Positions 8,565 to 16,522 are shown, counted from the stretch's first letter. The stretch is 51,726 nucleotides of DNA from Micavibrio sp. UBA1850 (GCA_002338525.1 DDIM01000016.1:124418-176143), one strand, 5' to 3'. Program-made: numbers and translations. The notes: a model not told the origin generated them from the sequence alone.

Positions 8565-8593
8565 TGGACAAACCTTTTTCGTTTAGGCATATA
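8565..8593 (+). promoter_or_regulatory. Probable sigma-70 promoter of tRNA-His
   Basis: TGGACA (8565-8570) and CATATA (8588-8593) are separated by 17 bp and lie just upstream of the tRNA-His gene, which starts at 8606. Spacing and the near-consensus -35 box fit a housekeeping promoter. Confidence 0.5.
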
Positions 8594-8605
8594 AGTCTCA
8601 CTTGT

Positions 8606-8682
8606 GGCGACCGTAGCTCAGTTGGTAGAGCCCTCGATTGTGGTTCGAGTGGTCGCGGGTTCAAACCCCGTCGGTCGCCCCA
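8606..8682 (+). tRNA. tRNA-His (GTG)
   Basis: The cloverleaf is complete, with anticodon GTG in the loop TTGTGGT. The acceptor GCGACCG (8607-8613) pairs with CGGTCGC (8672-8678); U8 and A9 and the D arm follow as usual. An extra G at 8606 pairs with C at 8679, giving the classical G-1:C73 identity pair of tRNA-His, and CCA is encoded (8680-8682). This pair is the main recognition element for HisRS in most bacteria. Confidence 0.95.
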
Positions 8683-8797
8683 TTTAAACTTATTTCCCCA
8701 AAATCAAAAAAACTTACATTTTTTTTAAAATACCCCTAGACATTCTCTGTGGTTGGTGTAAAAAGTCGCCTAAACCAGTATTGAGTTATACTATTAT

Positions 8798-8883
8798 GCG
8801 GGTATGGCGGAACTGGTAGACGCGCTGGATTTAGGTTCCAGTGGGCTTAGCCCGTGGGGATTCGACTTCCTCTACCCGCACCA
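8798..8883 (+). tRNA. tRNA-Leu (TAG)
   Basis: The acceptor GCGGGTA (8798-8804) pairs with TACCCGC (8873-8879), followed by A73 and an encoded CCA. The anticodon loop TTTAGGT carries TAG, and a long variable arm marks a class II tRNA. It reads CUA and probably other CUN codons. A TATACT motif at 8787-8792 is too near the 5' end to be its own -10 box, so it may be co-transcribed with tRNA-His. Confidence 0.95.
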
Positions 8884-8919
8884 CTCACCCATAAAATTAG
8901 AGATTGAAACGATATTCCC

Positions 8920-10290
8920 ATGAACATCAAAGAGATTAAAACAGAAGGCTTACGCCACGATTTAGAAATTCAAGTTCCTGCAAATGACATTGCAACAATG
9001 ATGGATGCAGAGCTTACTAAAGTAGGTCAAACCGTAAAGGTTCCAGGGTTTCGTCCGGGCAAAGTGCCATTAACTGTTTTAAAGCAAAAATACGGCCGTC
9101 ACGTAATGGCTGATGTTTTGGAGAAGGCTGTTAATGAATCAACTGTAAAAGCAATGGACGAGAAAAATCTTAAGCCAGCTATGCAGCCTAAAATTGAAGT
9201 TAAAGAATTCGATGAAGGTAAAGACCTGACATATACAATGTCTGTTGAGGTTCTTCCTGACTTCAAAGTTATGGATCTAACAAAAATCAAAGTTGAAAAG
9301 CCAGTCGCAAAAGTTGATGAAAAGGTTTTAAACGAAACACTTGAAAACATTGCTTCAAATAACCGTCAATTGACACCAATCACAACAAAGCGTGCGTCTA
9401 AAAAAGGCGATGTTGTAAAGATCGACTTCAAAGGAAGACGTGCTGATGGTGTTGAATATGACGGCATGAGCGGTAACGACCATGACTTGGAGCTTGGTGC
9501 AGGTCAGTTTATTCCTGGTTTTGAAGATCAACTTACAGGTGTGAAAGCCGGTGAAAAAGTTGAAGTTAAAGTAACATTCCCTGAAGCATACGGCATGGAA
9601 GACCTTGCGGGTCAGGATGCAATCTTTGATGTTGAAGTTAAAGAAATTCAAGAGTCTAAATCAGCTGAGATCAATGATGAGCTTGCTAAAAAGCTTGGTT
9701 TGGAAGATGAAAAAGCATTGCGCACAGCCGTTGAAGAGCAAATTTCAAAAGATTACGCGACATTTACAAAAATGAAGCTAAAGAAAAACATTTTGGATGC
9801 GCTTGATAAAGATCACAGCTTTGAGCTTCCACAAATGATGGTTGAGCAAGAGCAAAAGCATATTGAAGACCAGCTGAAGCGTGAAGCAGAATCAAAGGGT
9901 GAAGAATTTACACCTGAAGAGGGTGAGTTTGAAGCATTGGCAGAGCGTCGCGTTCGTTTAGGTCTTGTTCTTGCTGAAATTGGCCGTGACAAGAAAGTTG
10001 AAGTTTCACAGCAGGAGCTACAGCAAGCGGTTATCGCAGAAGCACAAAAATACCCAGGGCAAGAAAAACAGGTTTTTGACTACTACAGCAAGAACCCACA
10101 AGTTCTCGAATCTTTGAAAGCACCAATTTTCGAAGATAAGGTGATTGATGCTATTGCTGATGCGGCTACTGTAACTGAAAAAACAGTGACTGTTGAAGAA
10201 TTGACAGCTGAGGATGAAGAAATCCCAACAGCGACGAAGAAGAAAAAAGCACCAGCTAAAAAGAAAGCGGCTGCGAAAAAAGCTGACTAA
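8920..10290 (+). CDS. tig: Trigger factor chaperone
   Basis: Trigger factor binds the ribosome exit tunnel through protein L23 and shields nascent chains; it also has proline isomerase activity. In the 456-residue product the ribosome-binding loop GFRPGKVP is at 43-50. An FKBP-type domain spans about 155-245 (with YDGMSGND and FIPGFEDQL), and a helical chaperone domain follows. The last 20 or so residues form a Lys/Ala-rich tail (KKKKAPAKKKAAAKK), a lineage-specific extension that could bind RNA or the ribosome surface. It heads the protein quality control cluster tig-clpP-lon-HU and ends at its own terminator. It starts 36 bp after tRNA-Leu. Confidence 0.96.
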   Translation: MNIKEIKTEGLRHDLEIQVPANDIATMMDAELTKVGQTVKVPGFRPGKVPLTVLKQKYGRHVMADVLEKAVNESTVKAMDEKNLKPAMQPKIEVKEFDEGKDLTYTMSVEVLPDFKVMDLTKIKVEKPVAKVDEKVLNETLENIASNNRQLTPITTKRASKKGDVVKIDFKGRRADGVEYDGMSGNDHDLELGAGQFIPGFEDQLTGVKAGEKVEVKVTFPEAYGMEDLAGQDAIFDVEVKEIQESKSAEINDELAKKLGLEDEKALRTAVEEQISKDYATFTKMKLKKNILDALDKDHSFELPQMMVEQEQKHIEDQLKREAESKGEEFTPEEGEFEALAERRVRLGLVLAEIGRDKKVEVSQQELQQAVIAEAQKYPGQEKQVFDYYSKNPQVLESLKAPIFEDKVIDAIADAATVTEKTVTVEELTAEDEEIPTATKKKKAPAKKKAAAKKAD

Positions 10291-10360
10291 CTGAAATATC
10301 TGCTACGTCAAAAACGCGTAATGTTTTGATAATATTTCTTTTAGATATTGATATGAATTT

Positions 10361-10390
10361 AAAACGGGGCCTTTTGGCTCCGTTTTTTGT
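10361..10390 (+). terminator. Terminator after tig
   Basis: AAAACGGGGCC (10361-10371) pairs with GGCTCCGTTTT (10376-10386), with one G-U pair, around a TTTT loop, and is followed by more T. It separates tig from clpP. Confidence 0.85.
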
Positions 10391-10440
10391 TTTGCGTGTT
10401 TTAGAAAAACTTTTTTCATGGGGGAAGGCAATGTTCGCCC

Positions 10441-10469
10441 TTGATCTCTTTGGTGTGGCAGGCTACCTT
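10441..10469 (+). promoter_or_regulatory. Candidate clpP promoter
   Basis: TTGATC (10441-10446) and TACCTT (10464-10469) are separated by 17 bp, in the gap between the tig terminator and clpP. The overlapping CTTG and CTTATGT elements also resemble heat-shock sigma-32 sites, but their spacing looks too long, so the sigma factor is undecided. Confidence 0.35.
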
Positions 10470-10472
10470 ATG

Positions 10473-10492
10473 TGTCAGATTTCAAACTGACA
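10473..10492 (+). promoter_or_regulatory. Inverted repeat in the clpP leader
   Basis: TGTCAG (10473-10478) and CTGACA (10487-10492) form a perfect 6-bp inverted repeat with an 8-nt spacer, between the candidate promoter and the ribosome binding site AAAGGAA. It could be an operator or a short leader hairpin. Confidence 0.35.
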
Positions 10493-10511
10493 TTCATAAA
10501 AAGGAATTCTC

Positions 10512-11174
10512 ATGTCAAATATCCCACCAATGCTTCCTGTAGAAAACTATATCGTGCCAACAGTTATTGAAAGCACAAACCGCGGAGAGCGTGCGTTCGA
10601 TATATATTCACGCCTTTTGAAAGAGCGTATTATATTTCTTACAGGTCCGGTGAATGATGAGGTTTCATCATTGATTTGTGCTCAGCTTCTATTTTTAGAA
10701 TCAGAAAACCCTAAGGCTGACATTTCTTTTTACATTAACTCACCTGGCGGAGTTGTGACATCAGGAATGGCGATGTACGACACAATGCAATACATCCAGC
10801 CAGACGTTGCGACTGTATGTATTGGTCAGGCATGTTCAATGGGCTCGCTGCTATTGACTGCAGGGGCTCCAGGTAAGCGTTATGCTCTTAAAAATGCACG
10901 TGTTATGGTTCACCAGCCATCAGGCGGCGCGCAAGGGCAGGCCACTGATATCGAAATTCAGGCAAAAGAAATAATAAAACTTAGAAAAAATCTTAACCAG
11001 CTCTATGTTAATCACACAGGGCAGAAGTTGAAGGTGATTGAAGAGGCTCTAGAGCGTGATAAGTTTATGTCTGCTGATGAGGCGTTAGACTTTGGTTTGA
11101 TCGATAAAGTTGTGACAACACGTGATGATATCGACCAGCACCTTAAGTCACTAGAGAAGAATAAAGATAAATAA
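10512..11174 (+). CDS. clpP: ATP-dependent Clp protease, proteolytic subunit
   Basis: ClpP forms the tetradecameric serine protease chamber fed by ClpX or ClpA. The 220-residue product shows the catalytic Ser109 in GQACSMGS, His134 in VMVHQPSGG and Asp183 in ERDKFMS, in the usual spacing. The ribosome binding site is AAAGGAA. The gene follows tig and precedes lon by 45 bp. In most proteobacteria clpX would sit between clpP and lon; it is missing here, so ClpX must be encoded elsewhere if present. There is no sign of a clpX remnant in the short gap. Confidence 0.97.
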   Translation: MSNIPPMLPVENYIVPTVIESTNRGERAFDIYSRLLKERIIFLTGPVNDEVSSLICAQLLFLESENPKADISFYINSPGGVVTSGMAMYDTMQYIQPDVATVCIGQACSMGSLLLTAGAPGKRYALKNARVMVHQPSGGAQGQATDIEIQAKEIIKLRKNLNQLYVNHTGQKLKVIEEALERDKFMSADEALDFGLIDKVVTTRDDIDQHLKSLEKNKDK

Positions 11175-11219
11175 TCTTCACTTTTGCGTAAATTGAATAA
11201 CAAAAGTTAAGGAGTCTAC

Positions 11220-13646
11220 ATGCTTGGATTAGGCGAAGATAAAGAAAAAAATGAAACACTCCCAATCCTGCCATTAAGAGACATCGTAGTATTTCCTCAT
11301 ATGATCGTCCCGCTTTTTGTGGGGCGGGCACAATCTGTGCGTGCATTGGATGAGGTCATGAAGGGCGATAAGAAAGTTCTTCTTTTAACGCAAAAGAAAC
11401 CAACAACAGATACACCAGGTATCGAAGATCTGTATGAAATTGGAACAATTGGTACAATTTTACAGCTTCTCAAGCTTCCAGATGACACTGTAAAAGTTCT
11501 TGTTGAGGGACACGAGCGTGTGACGGCAAGAAATCTTCGCCACCATGAAGAAGAGTTTTTGCTTGCGGATGTGGATCTTGTAGAAGATGATTCTCCTTGG
11601 AATGAGGATCTCGCAGCACTTGGTAAAGCCACAGTCGCGCAGTTCGAGCAGTACGTTAAGCTAAATAAAAAGATTCCTCCCGAGGTTCTCACTTCTTTGC
11701 AACAGATCACAGAGCCTGCAAAACTTGCAGACACTATCGCGTCTCATCTTGTGTTGAAGATTGAAGACAAGCAAAAGATTTTGGAGGCGGGCGATACGAC
11801 AGACCGTCTAGAGCTAATCTACAGCTTCATGGAAGGTGAGATTGGCGTTCTTCAAGTTGAAAAGAAAATACGTGGGCGCGTTAAAAAACAAATGGAAAAA
11901 ACGCAGCGTGAGTATTATTTGAATGAGCAAATGAAGGCCATTCAAAAAGAGCTTGGGGATATGGATTCTGATGGTGATGAAGTCACAGAGTTCGAGCGTA
12001 AAATTGAAACGGTTAAACTCACTGACGAAGCACGCACCAAGGCGCAAAAAGAGCTTAAAAAATTAAAACAGATGAGCCCCATGTCGGCAGAATCTACAGT
12101 TATTCGTAACTATCTTGACTGGTTGCTTTCTGTGCCGTGGGAAGAGTACACGAAAGTCAAAAAAGATCTAAAAAAAGCACGTCAAATTTTGGACGAGGAT
12201 CACTATGGATTGGATAAGGTCAAGGAGCGTATTCTTGAGTATCTCGCCGTGCAGTCTCGTTCTAAAAAAGTAAAAGGATCAATCCTGTGTCTTATGGGGC
12301 CTCCAGGTGTCGGTAAAACCTCTTTAGGTAAATCTATTGCGCGCGCGACAAACAGAAACTTTATTCGTATGTCATTGGGTGGCGTTCGTGACGAGAGCGA
12401 AATTCGCGGTCACCGCCGTACATATATCGGGTCAATGCCTGGTAAAATCGTTCAAAACATTAAAAAGGCAAAGGTAAACAACCCGCTATTTTTGCTAGAT
12501 GAGATAGACAAGCTCGGCGCTGATTACAGAGGCGATCCTAGCTCTGCCTTGTTAGAGGTTTTGGATCCGGAGCAGAACGAAACATTCAACGATCACTATC
12601 TTGAAGTTGATTATGATCTTTCAAATACGATGTTTATTTGTACGTCAAACTCTTATGACATGCCGCAGCCTTTGTTGGATCGTATGGAAATTATTCAACT
12701 GTCTGGTTATACAGAAGATGAAAAATTAGAAATCGTTAAACGTCATATTCTGAACAAGAAGATGGACGAGGCGGGTCTAAAAAAATCAGAGTTTAGTATA
12801 AACGATACAGCTATTCGCCACTTGATTCGTTACTACACACGCGAAGCAGGTGTGCGTTCTTTGGAGCGTGAAATTGCCAATTTATGTCGTAAGGCGATCA
12901 AGGAAATTCTAACGACGAAGAAGAAAAAGGTGGCCGTCACACTTCGCAACGTTGAAAAATATGCAGGTGTTCGCAAGTCGCGCTATGGGTTGGCGGATAC
13001 AAAAGATCAGGTTGGTGTTGTTAATGGTTTGGCATACACGCAATCTGGTGGAGATTTGTTGTCAATTGAGGCTGTTAATTTGCCAGGTAAAGATGGCAAA
13101 GTCACAACGACGGGTAACCTTAAAGATGTTATGAAGGAATCGATTACGGTTGCAGAAATGCTCATTCGTGCGCGTGCTGTTCAATTTGGAATTGATTTTG
13201 AAAAATTGAAAGAGCGTCAAATTCACGTTCACGTTCCAGAAGGTGCCGTACCAAAAGATGGTCCGTCTGCCGGTGCTGCGATGGTAACGGCCATATTGTC
13301 TTCTTTAACAGATATTGCCATTCATAAAGATGTTGCCATGACGGGAGAGGTTAATCTTCGCGGAAACGTTACGGCGATTGGCGGGGTGAAGGAAAAGCTT
13401 TTAGGAGCCCTTCGTGGCGGAATTAAGAAGGTCCTCATTCCAGAAGATAACGTAAAAGACCTTGCTGAAATCCCTGATAAAATCAAAAAGGAGCTAGAAA
13501 TTGTCTCCGTTAAAACGATTGAAGAGGTTTTGACACATGCACTTGTTGATGTGCCTAAGCCTTTAGAGGGTGATTCTGTAAATAAAATGGATGAAATATC
13601 TTCAAAAACCGCAGAAAATAAGGAAAAAAACGTTATTCACCATTGA
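11220..13646 (+). CDS. lon: ATP-dependent protease Lon
   Basis: Lon is a cytoplasmic AAA+ protease that degrades misfolded and regulatory proteins. The 808-residue product has the N-terminal substrate domain (about 10-210) and a coiled-coil linker. The Walker A motif GPPGVGKTS is at 360-368 and the Walker B DEID at 427-430. The C-terminal protease domain has catalytic Ser683 in PKDGPSAG and Lys726 in GGVKEK, 43 residues apart as in E. coli (Ser679/Lys722). The ribosome binding site is AAGGAG. It may be read from the clpP promoter, since only 45 bp separate them. A hairpin region and the HU gene follow. Confidence 0.97.
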   Translation: MLGLGEDKEKNETLPILPLRDIVVFPHMIVPLFVGRAQSVRALDEVMKGDKKVLLLTQKKPTTDTPGIEDLYEIGTIGTILQLLKLPDDTVKVLVEGHERVTARNLRHHEEEFLLADVDLVEDDSPWNEDLAALGKATVAQFEQYVKLNKKIPPEVLTSLQQITEPAKLADTIASHLVLKIEDKQKILEAGDTTDRLELIYSFMEGEIGVLQVEKKIRGRVKKQMEKTQREYYLNEQMKAIQKELGDMDSDGDEVTEFERKIETVKLTDEARTKAQKELKKLKQMSPMSAESTVIRNYLDWLLSVPWEEYTKVKKDLKKARQILDEDHYGLDKVKERILEYLAVQSRSKKVKGSILCLMGPPGVGKTSLGKSIARATNRNFIRMSLGGVRDESEIRGHRRTYIGSMPGKIVQNIKKAKVNNPLFLLDEIDKLGADYRGDPSSALLEVLDPEQNETFNDHYLEVDYDLSNTMFICTSNSYDMPQPLLDRMEIIQLSGYTEDEKLEIVKRHILNKKMDEAGLKKSEFSINDTAIRHLIRYYTREAGVRSLEREIANLCRKAIKEILTTKKKKVAVTLRNVEKYAGVRKSRYGLADTKDQVGVVNGLAYTQSGGDLLSIEAVNLPGKDGKVTTTGNLKDVMKESITVAEMLIRARAVQFGIDFEKLKERQIHVHVPEGAVPKDGPSAGAAMVTAILSSLTDIAIHKDVAMTGEVNLRGNVTAIGGVKEKLLGALRGGIKKVLIPEDNVKDLAEIPDKIKKELEIVSVKTIEEVLTHALVDVPKPLEGDSVNKMDEISSKTAENKEKNVIHH

Positions 13647-13687
13647 TTGATGGTTAGAATCGGCGTAAAACTAATAGCTGTAACGCG

Positions 13688-13736
13688 CTTACAACTGTTG
13701 CTCAGCAACGATTGTAAGAGAGTTGCTCTATTTTTT
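13688..13736 (+). terminator. Terminator region after lon
   Basis: CTTACAA (13688-13694) pairs with TTGTAAG (13712-13718), and inside it GTTGC (13697-13701) pairs with GCAAC (13705-13709). A second small hairpin AGAG-TTG-CTCT (13719-13729) follows and leads into six T. The AGCAAC segment at 13704-13709 could pair instead with GTTGCT at 13722-13727, right before the T run, so two exclusive folds exist. Confidence 0.65.
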
Positions 13737-13744
13737 CCGTGTGG

Positions 13745-13774
13745 TTGAAATAGGTAAAATTACTAAACTAAACT
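13745..13774 (+). promoter_or_regulatory. Probable promoter of the HU gene
   Basis: TTGAAA (13745-13750) and TAAACT (13769-13774) are 18 bp apart and lie just ahead of the ribosome binding site AAAGGGG and the HU start at 13794. This fits a housekeeping promoter with a very short leader. Confidence 0.45.
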
Positions 13775-13793
13775 ATTTAAAAAGGGGTTTCCC

Positions 13794-14069
13794 ATGAATA
13801 AATCTGAATTAATCGATGCAGTTGCACAAGGTGCTGATCTTCCTAAAACAAAAGCACAAGATGCTATCGAAGCGACAATCACAGCGATCCGCACAACACT
13901 AGAAAATGGTGATGATGTTCGTCTTGTTGGTTTTGGTACATTCTCAGTTTCTGCACGCGCAGCAACAACAGGCCGTAACCCACGCACAGGCGAAGCAATC
14001 CAAATCCCAGCTTCAAAGCGCCCAACATTCAAAGCAGGTAAAGAATTGAAAGAAGCTGTAAACAGCTAA
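13794..14069 (+). CDS. hup: HU-type nucleoid DNA-binding protein
   Basis: HU bends and compacts DNA as a small dimer. The 91-residue length fits. The product has the N-terminal helical part starting MNKSELIDAVA, the GFGTFSV strand, and the DNA-inserting arm with GRNPRTGEAIQIPA, followed by the FKAGKELKEAV end. The arm sequence and its position after lon favour HU over IHF subunits. It has its own promoter candidate and a strong terminator, so it is probably a monocistronic, highly expressed gene. Confidence 0.95.
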   Translation: MNKSELIDAVAQGADLPKTKAQDAIEATITAIRTTLENGDDVRLVGFGTFSVSARAATTGRNPRTGEAIQIPASKRPTFKAGKELKEAVNS

Positions 14070-14098
14070 TTTCCGCTTACTGATAAAGAATTTAAGAT

Positions 14099-14126
14099 GG
14101 TCACAGTTTCTGTGGCCGTTTTTTTT
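14099..14126 (+). terminator. Terminator after the HU gene
   Basis: GGTCACAG (14099-14106) pairs with CTGTGGCC (14110-14117), with one G-U pair and a TTT loop. G and eight T follow directly. Two more T-rich runs lie downstream (14131-14155). Confidence 0.85.
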
Positions 14127-14167
14127 GCATTTTTTTTGTTTTTTTGTATTTTTTTGAAAATAAGGGG

Positions 14168-14196
14168 TTGCATTTTATCGGTAGTAAAGGTATTTC
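14168..14196 (+). promoter_or_regulatory. Candidate tRNA-Val promoter
   Basis: TTGCAT (14168-14173) and TATTTC (14191-14196) are 17 bp apart and end 16 bp before the tRNA-Val gene. The -10 box is only a partial match. Confidence 0.4.
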
Positions 14197-14212
14197 ATTG
14201 TCTACCTTTTGA

Positions 14213-14288
14213 GGGCGATTAGCTCAGTTGGGAGAGCACCTCGTTTACACCGAGGGGGTCGGCAGTTCGAGCCTGTCATCGCCCACCA
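14213..14288 (+). tRNA. tRNA-Val (TAC)
   Basis: The acceptor GGGCGAT (14213-14219) pairs with ATCGCCC (14278-14284), followed by A73 and an encoded CCA. The anticodon loop TTTACAC carries TAC for valine. D and T arms are regular. Confidence 0.95.
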
Positions 14289-14339
14289 TTTACCTTTTAG
14301 ACCAGTGATATTCACTAAAAATAGAAGGGTCTAAACTTC

Positions 14340-15455
14340 ATGAAAATATCATCACTTATTGTTGCTGCCGGATCTGGAGAGCGTTTTGGCTCTCAAGTGC
14401 CAAAACAGTATTTATCTCTTGGTGGCCGCATGGTGGTTGAGCATTCGATTAATGCCTTTCGGTCCCACGCCGAGATTGCAGATATATGTTTGGTTGTCTC
14501 TCCAAAGCACACAGAGTATTTTTCAAAAATTGATATCCCTCATGTTATGGGGGGCGCGACACGTAGCGAATCTGTATTGGCAGGCGTACAAGCGCTCAAA
14601 TCACAAGGGGCTGATTATGTTTTAATTCATGATGCCGCTCGGCCCTTTATATCGCATCCTGTCATAGATAGTGTCGTTGATGCGCTTAAGTCAGGAAAGA
14701 AGGGTGTTATCCCCGTCGTGGCGTGTGTCGATACAATAAAAACGGGTGGTGAGGCCGTAACTGGTACGGTCGATCGCGCAACGTTAAACCGTGTTCAAAC
14801 GCCTCAGGGCTTTCATATCGAGACACTGCTAGCGGCGTATGATCAATGTAACACAACCTATACAGATGATGCGCAGGCTCTTGAGGCAATGGGCGTAGAA
14901 GTGGGTATGGTTGTAGGGTGCGAGGATACGTTTAAGATAACCACTAAAGACGATTACAAACGGGCGCAACAAATGGTTGAGAAAATAAGAGTAGGTCAAG
15001 GTTTTGATGTTCATCAATTAATTGATGGAGATGGTGTGATCTTGGGTGGGGTGAAGATCCCTTGTAATATGATGCTAAAGGGGCATTCTGATGCCGATGT
15101 CGTACTTCACGCGCTAGTCGACGCGATGCTTGGCGCGATGGGTAAGGGCGATATTGGGCAGCATTTTTCTCCAAGTGATGAGCGATGGAAGGGGGCTGAT
15201 TCCACTATGTTTGTTAAACAGGCCATGACATGGATGGAAGAGGGCGGTTTTCTTTTACAAAATGCAGATATTACAATTATTTGTGAAGCGCCCAAAATTG
15301 GCCCTCACCGTGATGCTATTCATGCCCAGATTGCAAAGCTTTTAAAGCTTGCTCCACAAGATGTAAACATCAAGGCCACCACAACAGAAAAGCTTGGATT
15401 TACGGGAAGAGGCGAGGGAATCGCGGCGCAAGCGGTTGTGTGCATGCGTGGGTGA
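14340..15455 (+). CDS. ispDF: Fused IspD-IspF enzyme of isoprenoid synthesis
   Basis: This bifunctional protein performs two steps of the MEP pathway: making CDP-methylerythritol from MEP and CTP (IspD), and cyclising CDP-ME 2-phosphate to MEcPP (IspF). The IspD half is about residues 1-215, with AAGSGERFG at 9-17 and PKQY at 21-24, and IHDAARPF. The IspF half is about 216-371, with the metal ligands in GFDVH (221-225) and GHSDADVVLH (248-257). The fusion is common in alphaproteobacteria. IspE, which works between the two activities, is encoded next and overlaps by 8 bp, so the three steps are encoded together. The gene starts 51 bp after tRNA-Val. Confidence 0.96.
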   Translation: MKISSLIVAAGSGERFGSQVPKQYLSLGGRMVVEHSINAFRSHAEIADICLVVSPKHTEYFSKIDIPHVMGGATRSESVLAGVQALKSQGADYVLIHDAARPFISHPVIDSVVDALKSGKKGVIPVVACVDTIKTGGEAVTGTVDRATLNRVQTPQGFHIETLLAAYDQCNTTYTDDAQALEAMGVEVGMVVGCEDTFKITTKDDYKRAQQMVEKIRVGQGFDVHQLIDGDGVILGGVKIPCNMMLKGHSDADVVLHALVDAMLGAMGKGDIGQHFSPSDERWKGADSTMFVKQAMTWMEEGGFLLQNADITIICEAPKIGPHRDAIHAQIAKLLKLAPQDVNIKATTTEKLGFTGRGEGIAAQAVVCMRG

Positions 15456-16272
15456 TAAATCAATCGAGTGTTTTGCGCCTGCCAAGATCAACTATAACCT
15501 ACACATTGTAGGGAAAAGAGCTGATGGCTACCATAACATTGAAAGCCTTATGGGGTTTTTAGATATTGGTGATGCTGTGACCATTACCAATAATCATAAA
15601 TTTTCCTATGAAGTTCGTGGGCCATTTTCTCATCACACACCAAAAGATATAGATCAGGACCTTGTGGTTCAGGCTGCAAAGCTTTTTTCAAAACAAACAG
15701 GCGTAGACTTGAATGTAAAAATCACAGTTGAAAAAAATCTTCCCGCTGGTGCTGGTATGGGGGGAGGGTCAAGTGATGCTGCTGCTGTTTTGAAGGGGTT
15801 GAATACATACTACGAGACGAATCTTACTGAAGATGTGTTGTGTGAAATGGGCTTAACATTAGGTAGCGAGCTTCCCGTTTGTATCCGTGGTCAATTGACG
15901 CAGGTGTCTGGCCGTGGCGAGATTTTGAAACCTTCTCAACAAGACATTGAGGCAAGCCCTATAGTGGTCGTATGGCCTAACCAGATATGCTCTACTGCTG
16001 AAATTTTTAAAAACTTCACACTGCCAGAAACGCGCTCTGGGGCAGACATGTATAATGACTTGATGGATGTAGCATGTGCACGCTACCCCGTTATCAAGAC
16101 GTGCATTGAGGGCTTAAGCGCGCAAAATGGTTGTCAAAAGGCGCTTATGAATGGATCTGGCAGTAGTTGTTATGCTGTTTTTGACACGCGGGGAAATGCT
16201 GATAAGGCTTTGCAAAATATAAAAAATTTATACCCATCATGGTGGGTAAAGGTTACAAATCCTATTTGTTAA
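15448..16272 (+). CDS. ispE: 4-diphosphocytidyl-2-C-methyl-D-erythritol kinase
   Basis: IspE phosphorylates CDP-methylerythritol in the MEP pathway. The product is a GHMP kinase: APAKINYNLHI near the N terminus, the ATP loop LPAGAGMGGGSSDAAA in the middle, and a C-terminal MNGSGSSCYAVF motif. The frame is open upstream to a TTG at 15394, deep inside ispDF. Family length and the position of PAKIN point instead to the GTG at 15448, which overlaps the ispDF stop by 8 bp and gives 274 residues. No clear ribosome binding site is seen for that GTG, so translational coupling with ispDF is likely. Confidence 0.92.
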   Translation: MGDKSIECFAPAKINYNLHIVGKRADGYHNIESLMGFLDIGDAVTITNNHKFSYEVRGPFSHHTPKDIDQDLVVQAAKLFSKQTGVDLNVKITVEKNLPAGAGMGGGSSDAAAVLKGLNTYYETNLTEDVLCEMGLTLGSELPVCIRGQLTQVSGRGEILKPSQQDIEASPIVVVWPNQICSTAEIFKNFTLPETRSGADMYNDLMDVACARYPVIKTCIEGLSAQNGCQKALMNGSGSSCYAVFDTRGNADKALQNIKNLYPSWWVKVTNPIC

Positions 16273-16328
16273 CTGTTTTTTAATCTCTGATCTGTATCTT
16301 TAGGACAAGAACAAACAAGGAGAGAATA

Positions 16329-16487
16329 ATGGCAAGTTTAAAACTATCACCAAATAGAGCACCTAAGTGGGAAGCAAGGGTCCGTGACGATTTTGATATG
16401 AAGCTTAAAGAGCAATTCTCTCCACACGCTAATGATTGGTCAAAGCCTGTAGTTGGGCCTTCGGTCGAGGCTACAATGACGGTTTAA
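16329..16487 (+). CDS. Small 52-residue protein of unknown function
   Basis: The frame encodes 52 residues starting MASLKLSPNRAPKWEARV and ending SVEATMTV. It has a near-perfect ribosome binding site (AAGGAGAG, ending 5 nt before ATG) and is followed by a strong terminator. The protein is charged and has no signal peptide or membrane segment; two Trp and several Pro suggest a small folded or partner-binding protein rather than noise. It lies between ispE and alanine dehydrogenase. I do not recognise the family. It is not rich in alanine codons, so it does not look like a classical alanine attenuator peptide. Confidence 0.65.
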   Translation: MASLKLSPNRAPKWEARVRDDFDMKLKEQFSPHANDWSKPVVGPSVEATMTV

Positions 16488-16522
16488 CAAAAATAGATTT
16501 CTACGCAAAAATAAACTAATAT

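Noticed and set aside
8380..8605. Sigma-54 promoter for glnA
   Set aside because: No GG-N10-GC type -24/-12 element was found on the minus strand at a suitable distance.
15394..15447. N-terminal extension of IspE from a TTG
   Set aside because: The extra residues are the out-of-frame reading of ispDF and do not fit the family N terminus; the GTG at 15448 is preferred.
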